DNA of 64,000 nucleotides, from the NCBI GenBank assembly GCA_938005745.1, contig CALLMM010000050.1:35059-99058 (forward strand), read 5' to 3'. Below the pieces are notes generated by a model. It did no database searches. It was not told the DNA's origin and was given only the letters and a program-made list of their open reading frames with translations. Positions 34,096 to 42,414 of the stretch are shown here, one piece after another. The DNA is from an uncultured Chthonomonadales bacterium. GTDB lineage: Bacteria > Armatimonadota > Chthonomonadetes > Chthonomonadales > CAJBBX01. Numbering within the stretch: position 1 is the first letter of the stretch; the number at the start of each line of letters is the position of its first letter. The position numbers and the translations under genes were made by a program.

Positions 34096-35709
34096 TCAGC
34101 GAGAAAGCACCGTGTCTCGCTTCCAGTGAACATCGTCTCTCTCGGGGTAGTCCGTAGAGTAGTGAAGCCCCCGGCTCTCCTTCCGTAGTCGCGCGGATCG
34201 AATAATGAGCCGTGAGACGAGAGCCATATTGCGAAGCTCGATCAGGTCTGCAGCGGGAACGCTGCGACGGAGGAGCGCATCTATCTGTCGCTGTATCTCC
34301 TCGACGATCTCTTCCGCCTTCGTTAGGTCGCGATCGTTCCGGACGATCCCTGCATTGTCGTTCATGCAGGCTTTCAGCGCGGTCTGCAGACGTCTGATCT
34401 CCGAACGCGGCGCCGGCTCCCCGCCAAACAGAAGCGCATCGGAGGGAGCGGCGACATCGTGGCGCAACTCATTCGCGGCGGACAGGTTCGCCAGAGCGTC
34501 TTTTGCGGCGCGATAGCCGAACACCATCGCCTCCAGAAGCGAATTAGAGGCGAGACGGTTGGCTCCATGCACGCCGGTGCAGGTAACCTCCCCCGCTGCA
34601 TAGAGACCCGGTATGCAGGTGCGTCCCTGCAGGTCAGTCTGAACGCCGCCGCAGGCGTAGTGAGCGGCGGGGACAACGGGGATCGGCTCCCGGCTGATGT
34701 CTATGCCGAGTGACAGACAGCGTTCAAAGATGGTTGGGAAGCGGTTTTTCAGGAACTCGCGATCCAGATGGGTTACATCCAGATAGACGCAGGGATCGCC
34801 GCGCTTCAGACGCTCCGCATGAATGGCGCGCGCGACGATATCGCGGGGAGCCAGCGCGCCCATCGGATGGTAGTTCTCCATGAAGGTGGAGCCGTCCGAG
34901 GCGCGAAGAATGCCGCCTTCACCGCGAACCGCCTCCGATATGAGGAAGGAGTGTCCCTCCGGATGGTAGAGGGCAGTCGGGTGAAACTGGATGAACTCCA
35001 TATTGGCGATGGCTGCCCCGGCGTTCCATGCCATCGCCACGCCGTCCCCGGTGGCGATGGCGGGGTTGGTGGTGTGCAGGTAGACCTGTCCGCAGCCGCC
35101 GGTCGCCAGAAGAACCGCTCCAGCCCGAAAAAGACGGATCTCTCCGGTGGCGGTATCGAGCGCATAGGCTCCCGTACAGCGAGGGGTTCCATCCGCCTCG
35201 CACATCGCCAGATCAATGACGAAAAAGTGTTCCAGAATAGACAGGTTTTCTAAATCTCTGGTAGCGGCGAGCAGCGTTCGTTCGCACTCCCAGCCGGTGC
35301 GGTCCACCGCATGCACGATCCGGTTGCGAGAGTGTCCGCCCTCTCTGCCCAGCGAGAGATGGGTGCGCCCGTCCGGGTCGGTCTCCGTGGAAAACTGCGC
35401 TCCCAGACGGATCAGGTCTTCGACGCGCTCTTTGCCTTCATGTACCAGCACGTCTACGGCGTCCTCATGGCAGAGTCCCGCGCCGGCGCGCAGCGTATCT
35501 TCGATATGCAGGGTGAAGCTGTCGTCGTCCGACAGCACGGCGGCGACGCCGCCCTGCGCGTAGTTGGTGTTCGATTCCGCGCGGTCTTTCTTAGTGAGGA
35601 TCAGCGTGGAGTGGCGCTGCGCGGTCTGCAGCGCGAAAGTAAGACCGGCGATCCCGCTGCCGATCACCAGAAAATCCACATAGTCAGCGGACACGGCATC
35701 CGTGTTCAT
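34096..35709 (-). CDS. nadB: L-aspartate oxidase
   Basis: NadB oxidises L-aspartate to iminoaspartate with FAD, the first step of de novo NAD synthesis. FLVIGSGIAGLTFAL is the FAD-binding loop, NTNYAQGGVAAVL the isoalloxazine/substrate block, and GLYAAGEVTCTGVHGANRLASNSLLE the C-terminal flavin block. The protein is full length at 537 residues, with the helical C-terminal domain (LMALVSRLIIRSARLR-like region). It is inserted in the tetrapyrrole operon between hemC and cobA/hemD. nadA and nadC are not in the window. Rex, at the head of the operon, senses the NADH/NAD ratio, so this location would link NAD supply to that sensor. Confidence 0.96.
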   Translation of the reverse strand: MNTDAVSADYVDFLVIGSGIAGLTFALQTAQRHSTLILTKKDRAESNTNYAQGGVAAVLSDDDSFTLHIEDTLRAGAGLCHEDAVDVLVHEGKERVEDLIRLGAQFSTETDPDGRTHLSLGREGGHSRNRIVHAVDRTGWECERTLLAATRDLENLSILEHFFVIDLAMCEADGTPRCTGAYALDTATGEIRLFRAGAVLLATGGCGQVYLHTTNPAIATGDGVAMAWNAGAAIANMEFIQFHPTALYHPEGHSFLISEAVRGEGGILRASDGSTFMENYHPMGALAPRDIVARAIHAERLKRGDPCVYLDVTHLDREFLKNRFPTIFERCLSLGIDISREPIPVVPAAHYACGGVQTDLQGRTCIPGLYAAGEVTCTGVHGANRLASNSLLEAMVFGYRAAKDALANLSAANELRHDVAAPSDALLFGGEPAPRSEIRRLQTALKACMNDNAGIVRNDRDLTKAEEIVEEIQRQIDALLRRSVPAADLIELRNMALVSRLIIRSARLRKESRGLHYSTDYPERDDVHWKRDTVLSR

Positions 35710-35756
35710 TACCGAAGGGAATCCTTTCGGACGAGAGATGTACAGGCTATCCTGTG

Positions 35757-36668
35757 TCAGGGCGTTGGACGCAGGATCGCCTCCCCTTTCGCTCTAAGCT
35801 CCTGCGCCGCCCGAATTCCGATCTGCTGTGCGCTCGTGCGGCTTCCGCGCTCCGTCGTTCGATAGAGGAGGTTCTCCGCCGGAGAGGCGATGGCGGCATG
35901 CAGAACCAGTTCGTCCCCCTGCAGGCAGGCATATGCCCCGACCGCTGCTGTACAACCGGCATTCAATTCCATCAGAAATGCGCGTTCCGCCTCGACCGAC
36001 AGCGCGCTCTCCGGATGGTTCAGCGGCTGGAGCATCTCCAGCAGTTTCATCTCATCTGCGCGTATCTCCAACGCGAGCGCGCCCTGACCCGGCGCGGGAA
36101 TGAAATGATCCAGCGGAAGACGCTCTGTGATCCGGTGGCTCATTCCGAGCCTGTGAAGACCTGCGCTTGCCAGAATCAGCGCGTGATACCCGCCCTCCTC
36201 CAGCTTTCGCAGGCGCGTGTCCAGATTGCCGCGAATATCTGTCGCCGACAGGTCCGGTCGCATGAGATGCAGAAACGCCTGCCTTCGCGGACTGGAGGTA
36301 CCGACGACGGCGCCGGTCTCCAGCTCTTTCAGCGTCTTTCCATCGGACACCAGCGCATCCGACGGATCGGCGCGTTCGGGCGTAACGGTGAGCGTGAGAC
36401 CTTCCGGGAGGCGAGAAGGCATATCTTTCAGGCTGTGAACGGCAAGGTCTATCCGTCCCTCCAGCAGCGCCTCCTCCAGCTCCCGGACAAAGACACCGCG
36501 CGTCTGAAACTGTATCAGGGGGGTATCGGGACTGCTATCTGCGCTAGAGCGGATCACCACCTCCTGCAGCGAAATACCGGGATAGGCGGTTATCAACAGC
36601 GCCTCCACCTGCCGGGTCTGTGCCAGCGCAAGCCGGCTGCCGCGCGTTCCAATACGGATAGTTTTCAT
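35757..36668 (-). CDS. hemC: Hydroxymethylbilane synthase
   Basis: HemC polymerises four porphobilinogen units into hydroxymethylbilane. The start is taken as ATG 36668, where the canonical IRIGTRGSRLALAQT begins; an upstream TTG at 36710 would overlap hemA. Asp82 sits in HSLKDMP, TSSPRRQA and DIRGNLDTRLRKL bind the chain, and Cys239 in NAGCTAAVGAY carries the dipyrromethane cofactor. The product has 303 residues, the normal length. It follows hemA by 38 bases and precedes nadB by 47. Confidence 0.97.
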   Translation of the reverse strand: MKTIRIGTRGSRLALAQTRQVEALLITAYPGISLQEVVIRSSADSSPDTPLIQFQTRGVFVRELEEALLEGRIDLAVHSLKDMPSRLPEGLTLTVTPERADPSDALVSDGKTLKELETGAVVGTSSPRRQAFLHLMRPDLSATDIRGNLDTRLRKLEEGGYHALILASAGLHRLGMSHRITERLPLDHFIPAPGQGALALEIRADEMKLLEMLQPLNHPESALSVEAERAFLMELNAGCTAAVGAYACLQGDELVLHAAIASPAENLLYRTTERGSRTSAQQIGIRAAQELRAKGEAILRPTP

Positions 36669-36706
36669 TGTACCCTCTCTGTCATTCCGGCGGGCGGCAG
36701 CATGTC

Positions 36707-38047
36707 TCAATCACCGACAGGCGGCATATTCAGGAGGGCCTCGTCTGTCCGCGGACAGCTCTCATCGCTGTCAGATGAGTCTGCCGGAGTCAGGTCGAAC
36801 AGGGAGCGCGCAGAAGCGAGCAGCGCGTTTCGCGCATCGTGCGGGCGATTCATCTGCCGCTTCAGATTCTGGATCGGTATCTGCGAAACACGGTTGATCA
36901 TGGATCGCGACGCCGCCTCGATTTTTCGCCACTCGGATTCAGAAAGGTGGGGCAGCTGACTGCGCAGCCGTTTCAGTTCTGAGCAGCGTATCTCCTCCAA
37001 CCGGTTTCGAAGCTCTGCGGCGATGGGGTTGATATGCTGAACATTTCGCCATTCGACGAAACGAGCAAGCTCCTCCTCGATAAGGGCTTCCACACGCGGA
37101 ATCTCTGCGGCGCGCTCGATGGCAGCCGCCCGCGTGATGCTCTGAAGATCGTCAATATCATACAGGAAAACTCCGGGAAGCGTGCCTGCGGACGGCTCGA
37201 TGTCTCTCGGAACGGCAATGTCTATCAGGAAGAGAGGTCTGCCGCTTCGCTTCTCCACCATCGGAATGAGCGTCTCTCGCCGCAGGATCAGGTGAGGGGA
37301 GGAGGTGGAGCTGATGATAACATCGGAACGGAGCATCGCATCGGGAAGCGAATCGTAACGGATTGCCTGTCCGCGGAGCCTCTGCGCCAGGCGAACCGCC
37401 TTCTCGTAAGTCCGGTTGGCTACCATCACAAACTGCGCCCCGTTTGCCACCAGATGCTTCGCCGTTACCTCGCTCATCTTTCCGGCTCCCAGAAGGAGGA
37501 GCGTGACTCCCTCCAGGTGTCCGAAGATGGAGCGCGCCAGATCCACGGCGGCATGTCCTATGGACAGCCCTCCCACTCCAATCCGGGTCTCCGCGCGCGC
37601 GCGCTTTCCGACAACGATGGCGGCGCGAAACAGGCTGTTCAACAGGTGCGAAGCCGCTCCATGCTCCTGAGCGATCCGAATTGCTTCGCGCACCTGATGG
37701 AGGATCTGTGACTCGCCTAGAACCTGCGAATCCAGTCCGCAGGAGACGCGCATCAGGTGCCGCGCCGCCTGATGATCGTGGAAGACGTAGAGATGGCGTG
37801 TGATGTCGGAGTATGGGGGACGCTGCGAGCGTTTAAGAAATTCAGTCAGACGAGCGGCATCTTCACAACCATCTAACACCGTATAGATTTCGGTTCGGTT
37901 GCAGGTAGAGAGGAGCGCCGCCCCGGGAACCGGGAGGGCGCGAATCTCCTTCAGAGCGTCCGGGATGGCAGCCGGCGTAAAGGAGAGACGCTCCCGAACT
38001 TCAATGGGAGCGGTGTGATGGCTCAATCCGACAACGGCAAGATGCAC
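36707..38047 (-). CDS. hemA: Glutamyl-tRNA reductase
   Basis: HemA reduces glutamyl-tRNA to glutamate-1-semialdehyde with NADPH, the first committed step of the C5 tetrapyrrole route. The start is GTG 38047. The nucleophile is Cys49 in LSTCNRTEIY, the tRNA-binding segment includes CGLDSQVLGESQILHQV, and the NADPH site is LLLLGAGKMSEVTAKHL. The C-terminal dimerisation helices are complete. The start overlaps the end of the precorrin-2 dehydrogenase gene by 25 bases. Presence of HemA means 5-aminolevulinate is made by the C5 pathway; hemL is not in the window. Confidence 0.96.
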   Translation of the reverse strand: MHLAVVGLSHHTAPIEVRERLSFTPAAIPDALKEIRALPVPGAALLSTCNRTEIYTVLDGCEDAARLTEFLKRSQRPPYSDITRHLYVFHDHQAARHLMRVSCGLDSQVLGESQILHQVREAIRIAQEHGAASHLLNSLFRAAIVVGKRARAETRIGVGGLSIGHAAVDLARSIFGHLEGVTLLLLGAGKMSEVTAKHLVANGAQFVMVANRTYEKAVRLAQRLRGQAIRYDSLPDAMLRSDVIISSTSSPHLILRRETLIPMVEKRSGRPLFLIDIAVPRDIEPSAGTLPGVFLYDIDDLQSITRAAAIERAAEIPRVEALIEEELARFVEWRNVQHINPIAAELRNRLEEIRCSELKRLRSQLPHLSESEWRKIEAASRSMINRVSQIPIQNLKRQMNRPHDARNALLASARSLFDLTPADSSDSDESCPRTDEALLNMPPVGD

Positions 38048-38664
38048 GATAACGCTCTCTCTCTTGCTTCTCCCAGCCGCCCGGCTTTCACGAGCGCAAG
38101 GACTTCGGTATCTTCTAGGAGAGACCGCAGAATACGCGGGCGATCCTGCACGGGCGTCGTTTGCTGGACGATCTCCCGCAATTCTCGCAGCAGCGCAACA
38201 TACTTCTCGTATTCTACACCATAGACCCCGGCAAGTTCCTCCCGTATTTTCTTCGCAAGCAGGGGGCTGCTGCCCAGCGTCGTTACCGCGATAATCAGAT
38301 CGCCCCGCTGCAGAAAGGAAGGAAACAGGACTGTTCCATGTTCCGCCTCTCCCGCATCGCAGCAGAGCTTTCTCTGCTCGGAGGCGTCGGAACAGATTCG
38401 CGCATTGATCTCATCGCTGCTGGTCGCGGCTATCACCAACGAAAATGGGGGGAGGAGGTCATTGCGATAAGGCTCTAAGAGCAGAGTGATGCGGCCGGTC
38501 TCCGCGAGCTGCTGTATCTGCGGGAGGACATTCGGAGAAACGACAGTGACCGCCGCTCCTGCGGAGAGCAGAGTCTGAATGCGCCGTGCGGCCACTGCGC
38601 CGCCTCCGACCACCAGGCATGGGAGCGAGTCCATCTTTACAACCAAGGGCAGGTAGCCGGACAT
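38023..38664 (-). CDS. sirC: Precorrin-2 dehydrogenase (CysG N-terminal/Met8 type)
   Basis: The start is ATG 38664, where the typical SGYLPLVVKMDSLPCLVVGG begins; the frame is open upstream into rex but without similarity. The 213-residue protein has the NAD loop VVGGGAVAARR, VIAATSSDEINARI and LQRGDLIIAVTTLGSSPLLAKKIR. It oxidises precorrin-2 to sirohydrochlorin with NAD, and relatives may also insert iron. It works with the CobA half encoded 4 kb downstream. It lies 16 bases after rex and overlaps hemA by 25 bases, so translation is coupled. The ribosome site is weak. Whether it has ferrochelatase activity cannot be told. Confidence 0.93.
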   Translation of the reverse strand: MSGYLPLVVKMDSLPCLVVGGGAVAARRIQTLLSAGAAVTVVSPNVLPQIQQLAETGRITLLLEPYRNDLLPPFSLVIAATSSDEINARICSDASEQRKLCCDAGEAEHGTVLFPSFLQRGDLIIAVTTLGSSPLLAKKIREELAGVYGVEYEKYVALLRELREIVQQTTPVQDRPRILRSLLEDTEVLALVKAGRLGEARERALSCILPLSD

Positions 38665-38680
38665 GTCGGGTGCGGCAAAG

Positions 38681-39352
38681 TCAGTCTTCCATCGCTTCCG
38701 ATGGAGAGTTTTCAGGATGTTCTGTGGAGAGGTGATAGGATAGTACAGCCAGCTCTTGCACAAAGGAGACGTTTCTGACGACGACATGAGGCGGAACACG
38801 CAGGATGGTCGGGGCAAAGTTCAGGATCGCATGCACTCCCGCGCGGATCAGCTCCTCCGTGACCGACTGCGCGGCGTTTCGGGGCACCGCCAGGATTGCA
38901 ATACGCGCCTTCAACTGCGCGTTGATCTCATGCACGCGCGCGAAGTCGAGGATCTCATGATCCCACATCTTTCGCCCGATCTTGGCATAGTTGTTATCGA
39001 AGACCGCTACCAGATTGAACTTGTGCTCACGAAGTCCGGGATAGCCCGCCAGCGCGGAACCGAGATTACCCGCTCCGATCAGGAGAATGCGCTGCTCCTG
39101 ATCTATTTTCAGGATCCGCGAAATGCTGTTCTGAAGGTCAATCACATTGTAGCCGACCCCCGGCTTACCGAACTCGCCGAAATAGGAGAGGTCTTTTCGG
39201 AACTGCGCCGCATTGATGCCGGTCTGCTTCTCGACTTCTGCGGAGGAGATCGTCTCTACATTATCGTGCTCAAGGTCTAGGAGGTATCGCAGATAGGTGG
39301 CGAGCCTCTCCAAAGTGGGAACGGGCACTTTGCTGTTATTTACGGTGGGCAA
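38681..39352 (-). CDS. rex: Redox-sensing transcriptional repressor Rex
   Basis: Rex binds DNA when the NADH/NAD ratio is low and is released by NADH. The winged helix is at about 10-80 (AAQFRKDLSYFGEFGKPGVGY is the recognition segment) and the NADH-binding Rossmann domain starts at ILLIGAGNLGSALAGY; the last helix swaps between subunits. The start is TTG 39352 with AGGATATC upstream. It heads the tetrapyrrole operon, an arrangement known from Streptomyces (rex-hemACD), so autoregulation is likely. I could not find a clear TTGTGAA-type dyad at its promoter by eye. Confidence 0.96.
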   Translation of the reverse strand: MPTVNNSKVPVPTLERLATYLRYLLDLEHDNVETISSAEVEKQTGINAAQFRKDLSYFGEFGKPGVGYNVIDLQNSISRILKIDQEQRILLIGAGNLGSALAGYPGLREHKFNLVAVFDNNYAKIGRKMWDHEILDFARVHEINAQLKARIAILAVPRNAAQSVTEELIRAGVHAILNFAPTILRVPPHVVVRNVSFVQELAVLSYHLSTEHPENSPSEAMED

Positions 39353-39395
39353 CCTGATATCCTTATTTAGTCACGAAAAGGTTGTTATATGGCTC

Positions 39396-39425
39396 ATTAT
39401 ACCTTTCCGGTCAACTCAGCGTCAA
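39396..39425 (-). promoter_or_regulatory. Predicted promoter of the rex-hem operon
   Basis: On the minus strand TTGACG (39425-39420) and a perfect TATAAT (39401-39396) are 18 bases apart. Transcription would start near 39389, about 35 bases before the rex TTG. Confidence 0.65.
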
Positions 39426-39794
39426 TCTGTCTGTGAAAAACCTTACAGAGTGCGAAACGGGTACGAAAAGTCGGTCTCCTGAGAGCACAGGAGAAAATAC
39501 TGCAGGAGACGAAAGGAACTAAACGGCAGAAGGTTCGCCTGCCCTGTCGTCTCCAGACATGTGGAAGATTGCTTCGCTGACGCTCGCAATGACAGTGTGG
39601 GGGCGGGATGCGCGTGACTGGAACGGTCGAGCCTCCCGGATTGACATTGCGAGCGAGCGGCAGCATCCCCCTTTCTGTCTTTGCGAGGGAGGCGTAAGCC
39701 GACCGAAGAAATCTCGTTATTGTCGAAAGGGTTCGGATAGAACCTGACGGTATTCATAGCCGTAACCTGTTCTCCTGCGTGGAGGTAACCCGGT
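39426..39794. other. Intergenic stretch with repeat cluster between rex and the DUF5060 gene
   Basis: These 369 bases hold the upstream flank of the rex promoter, three repeat units (39567-39713) and the ribosome site of the DUF5060 gene. I see no credible reading frame and no intrinsic terminator. Confidence 0.6.
39567..39713. repeat. Cluster of three dispersed repeat units
   Basis: A short-type unit in minus orientation (39567-39594) is the exact reverse complement of 14124-14151. A diverged plus unit is at 39642-39667. A long-type unit at 39676-39713 (GCGAGGGAGGCG, then AGCCGACCGAAG) matches the reverse complement of 15199-15236 with a few changes. Confidence 0.82.
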
Positions 39795-42122
39795 ATGCTT
39801 GACCTGCTCCCTCTTGCCGCTCTGCTGATGATCGTTCCTCAGGGTGAAGCGGCGTCCGCCTCCCTTCAACAGAGAGAGACGCTGGCGATACACAGCGTTA
39901 CACCCTCCGCTACGAAGACGCCCCGTTTCGGGAAGCTGGAGCTGAACATAAAGCTTTCAGCGACCTATGACAACCCCTTCGATCCGGAAGATATTGATGT
40001 CTACGCGCTCTTCAAGCCTCCTGACGGACAGACGCTGCGCGTCAACGGTTTCCTCTATCAGGAGTACCGCCGCCGATTGGAAGGCGGACGGGAGGTTCTG
40101 GAGCCTGTCTCCCCGCCAGTCTGGAAGGTTCGGTTTGCGCCCTCTCGCGTTGGAAGGTGGAGCTGGCAGGTTTTTGCCAGGGATCGAAACGGGTCCGTAA
40201 AATCACCTGAAGCGCGATTTGAAGTCACCCGGTCGGACAGCGCGGGATTTGTCCGTCGCAGTCAGAGAAGCCCGCATCACTTCTCTCTGGAGCAGGAGAA
40301 GCCGCTCTTTCTCGTGGGGATGAACATGGGCTGGGCGGGAGACAGAGGAACCTATGAGTATGAGGAGTGGCTGGAGAAGCTGGGGAGGGCGGGTGGCAAC
40401 TGGATCCGGGTCTGGATGAGCAGCTGGAACTGTGCCCTGGAGTGGACGCCCGCTGAGCAGGGCGGCTGGCGTAGGGGAACCTATCCAGGACTGGGCAGGT
40501 ACAGCCTGGAAAACGCCTGGAAGCTGGATACCATTCTCGATCTCGCCGCGAAGAACGGCATCTACGTCATGCTCTGTTTCGGGACCTACGGCGAGTTCAC
40601 CACCGGCGGTGTATTCAACGAAGGGCAGTGGAGAGAGAACCCTTACAACAGAGCCAACGGGGGACCCTGCGAAAAGCCGGAGGATTTCTGGACGAACGCA
40701 GAGGCTCGGAAACTCTATCAGAGGAGGCTGCGCTATATCGCCGCCCGCTACGGATACTCGACCTTCATACACTCCTGGGAGTTCTGGAACGAGGTTCCGC
40801 CGCAGCCGCAGTGGACAGCGGAGATGGCGCGGTTTCTGAAAGGAACCGGCGAGTTCGCCGGTCAGCCGGCAGACCCGCATGGTCATCTGGTCTCCACCTC
40901 CTATGGAAACGGCGCGCTCTGGAGGATACCGGAGATAGACTTCACCATGTCGCATCACTACGGGACGGGAAATATTCCCGACCATGCGCCGATCATTCAT
41001 CTGGATGCACGCGGGCATCTAGCGTTTGACAAGCCGCATCTGATGGCGGAGTACGGGATAGACTACCGCAAGTCGGATCTGGAGTACGATCGGGATGGAC
41101 GCGCCGTGAACTTCCATAACGGACTCTGGGCGTCTATGGCGTCGGGGAATGCGGGCAGCGGCATGTTGTGGTGGTGGGATAACTATGTGCATCCCAAAAA
41201 TCTCTACGCCACATTCACGGGGCTGCGTCGTTTTTCGGATCGCGTGCCTTGGACTGAGGGACGATGGTATCCACTGCAGTTTGAGCCACCGCTGACCAAT
41301 GCCCCGGATATGGCGCGCGCTGACCTGAACCTTGTCGCCTCTGCGGGCTGGGGCAGGGCGGAGACGGAGCGGTACGTCATCACACCGCGGGGCATCGCAA
41401 ACGATACGCCCCTGTTTCAGTTCCTCTACAGCCCAGCCAAAGCCGATCTTCGTACGACGCCGGAACTGGAGGTAAACTTCGAACAGCCGGGCAGGTTCAT
41501 CCTGCATGTGGATCGAGTGTCCAGTTTCATTCACCTGCGAATTCTTTTGAATGGAGTGCCGGTCAGAGATCTGCGTCTCTCTGCCAGACCGCCTTCCGAT
41601 CCGACCGTCAAACCGGAGTATGCGGAGACGCAGTTCATGCAGGAGTACAACGACTATCAGGCGCGATTTGATCGGGACTACAGTCTGGATGTGCCGGCGG
41701 GCAGGCATACGATCAAACTGGTGGCACTGGAGGGGGACTGGGTCAGCATCAAAGGCATTACGCTGACCGGCTACACGAGCGCGCGCAATCCCGCAATGAA
41801 CCTGTACGGCATCACCACCGGCACGACGGCGGCGCTCTGGCTGCAGAATGCGCAGCACAACTGGAAGAACGTATTCGAAGGCAAGCCGATCCCTGTGCTG
41901 AAGGGGGTGCGTGCCGTCGTCAGGGGCATGAAGGACGGGAAATATACCCTGGAGTGGTGGGACACCCGGACGGGAGCGCCTCTATCGCGTCAGAGCGTAG
42001 AGGTTAAGGAGGGCGCGTTCACGCTTTCCTGTCCGGATATCGCGTCCGATATCGCCGCCATCATACGAAAGCAGGTCGGCGGCGAAGACACGCATATCAG
42101 ATCACAAGGAGGTTCCCGGTGA
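39795..42122 (+). CDS. Secreted DUF5060 glycoside hydrolase (GH5-like catalytic domain)
   Basis: The 775-residue protein has a signal peptide at 1-19, an N-terminal DUF5060 beta domain (residues about 40-145), and a TIM barrel at about 160-480. The putative acid/base is Glu333 in WEFWNEV and the nucleophile Glu419 in HLMAEYGID, the pattern of retaining clan-A glycosidases. A C-terminal carbohydrate-binding-like region (about 530-660) and a final beta domain follow. It should cleave a plant or microbial polysaccharide outside the cytoplasm. GGAGGTAA lies before the ATG. Its stop overlaps the phhB start (GTGA). Confidence 0.87.
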   Translation: MLDLLPLAALLMIVPQGEAASASLQQRETLAIHSVTPSATKTPRFGKLELNIKLSATYDNPFDPEDIDVYALFKPPDGQTLRVNGFLYQEYRRRLEGGREVLEPVSPPVWKVRFAPSRVGRWSWQVFARDRNGSVKSPEARFEVTRSDSAGFVRRSQRSPHHFSLEQEKPLFLVGMNMGWAGDRGTYEYEEWLEKLGRAGGNWIRVWMSSWNCALEWTPAEQGGWRRGTYPGLGRYSLENAWKLDTILDLAAKNGIYVMLCFGTYGEFTTGGVFNEGQWRENPYNRANGGPCEKPEDFWTNAEARKLYQRRLRYIAARYGYSTFIHSWEFWNEVPPQPQWTAEMARFLKGTGEFAGQPADPHGHLVSTSYGNGALWRIPEIDFTMSHHYGTGNIPDHAPIIHLDARGHLAFDKPHLMAEYGIDYRKSDLEYDRDGRAVNFHNGLWASMASGNAGSGMLWWWDNYVHPKNLYATFTGLRRFSDRVPWTEGRWYPLQFEPPLTNAPDMARADLNLVASAGWGRAETERYVITPRGIANDTPLFQFLYSPAKADLRTTPELEVNFEQPGRFILHVDRVSSFIHLRILLNGVPVRDLRLSARPPSDPTVKPEYAETQFMQEYNDYQARFDRDYSLDVPAGRHTIKLVALEGDWVSIKGITLTGYTSARNPAMNLYGITTGTTAALWLQNAQHNWKNVFEGKPIPVLKGVRAVVRGMKDGKYTLEWWDTRTGAPLSRQSVEVKEGAFTLSCPDIASDIAAIIRKQVGGEDTHIRSQGGSR

Positions 42123-42397
42123 CACGTCTTTCTGAGGAGGAGATCGCTGCTGCGCTGGCGCGCGTGCCGAACTGGAAACGCGATGGCGACGATATTAAGC
42201 GCATGGTTGTGTTGAAAAACTTTCGTGAGGCGCTGTCCTTTGTGGTGCATGTGGGTTGTCTGGCGGAAAAAGCCAATCATCATCCGGACATCGAGATCCA
42301 CTACAAATCGGTGCTTCTGACGCTCTCAACGCATGACGCCAACGGCTTGACAGAGAAGGATTTTAAACTGGCGGAACAGATCGAGCAGATACTATAA
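42119..42397 (+). CDS. phhB: 4a-hydroxytetrahydrobiopterin dehydratase (pterin carbinolamine dehydratase)
   Basis: The 92-residue protein has the family His triad in KANHHPDIEIHY and the C-terminal THDANGLTEKDFKLA. It regenerates the pterin cofactor of aromatic amino-acid hydroxylases. The start is GTG 42119 with AAGGAGG seven bases upstream, and it overlaps the glycosidase stop by four bases. No aromatic hydroxylase gene is in the window, so its partner is elsewhere, or the protein serves another pterin or molybdopterin-linked role, as proposed for many bacterial PCD-like proteins. Confidence 0.94.
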   Translation: MTRLSEEEIAAALARVPNWKRDGDDIKRMVVLKNFREALSFVVHVGCLAEKANHHPDIEIHYKSVLLTLSTHDANGLTEKDFKLAEQIEQIL

Positions 42398-42414
42398 CCG
42401 GAGGATGCAAACGG

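Noticed and set aside
39353..39430. A Rex operator at the rex promoter
   Set aside because: I looked for TTGTGAA-N4-TTCACAA or TTGTTAA-type dyads and found only partial half-sites such as TTGTTATAT, too weak to call.
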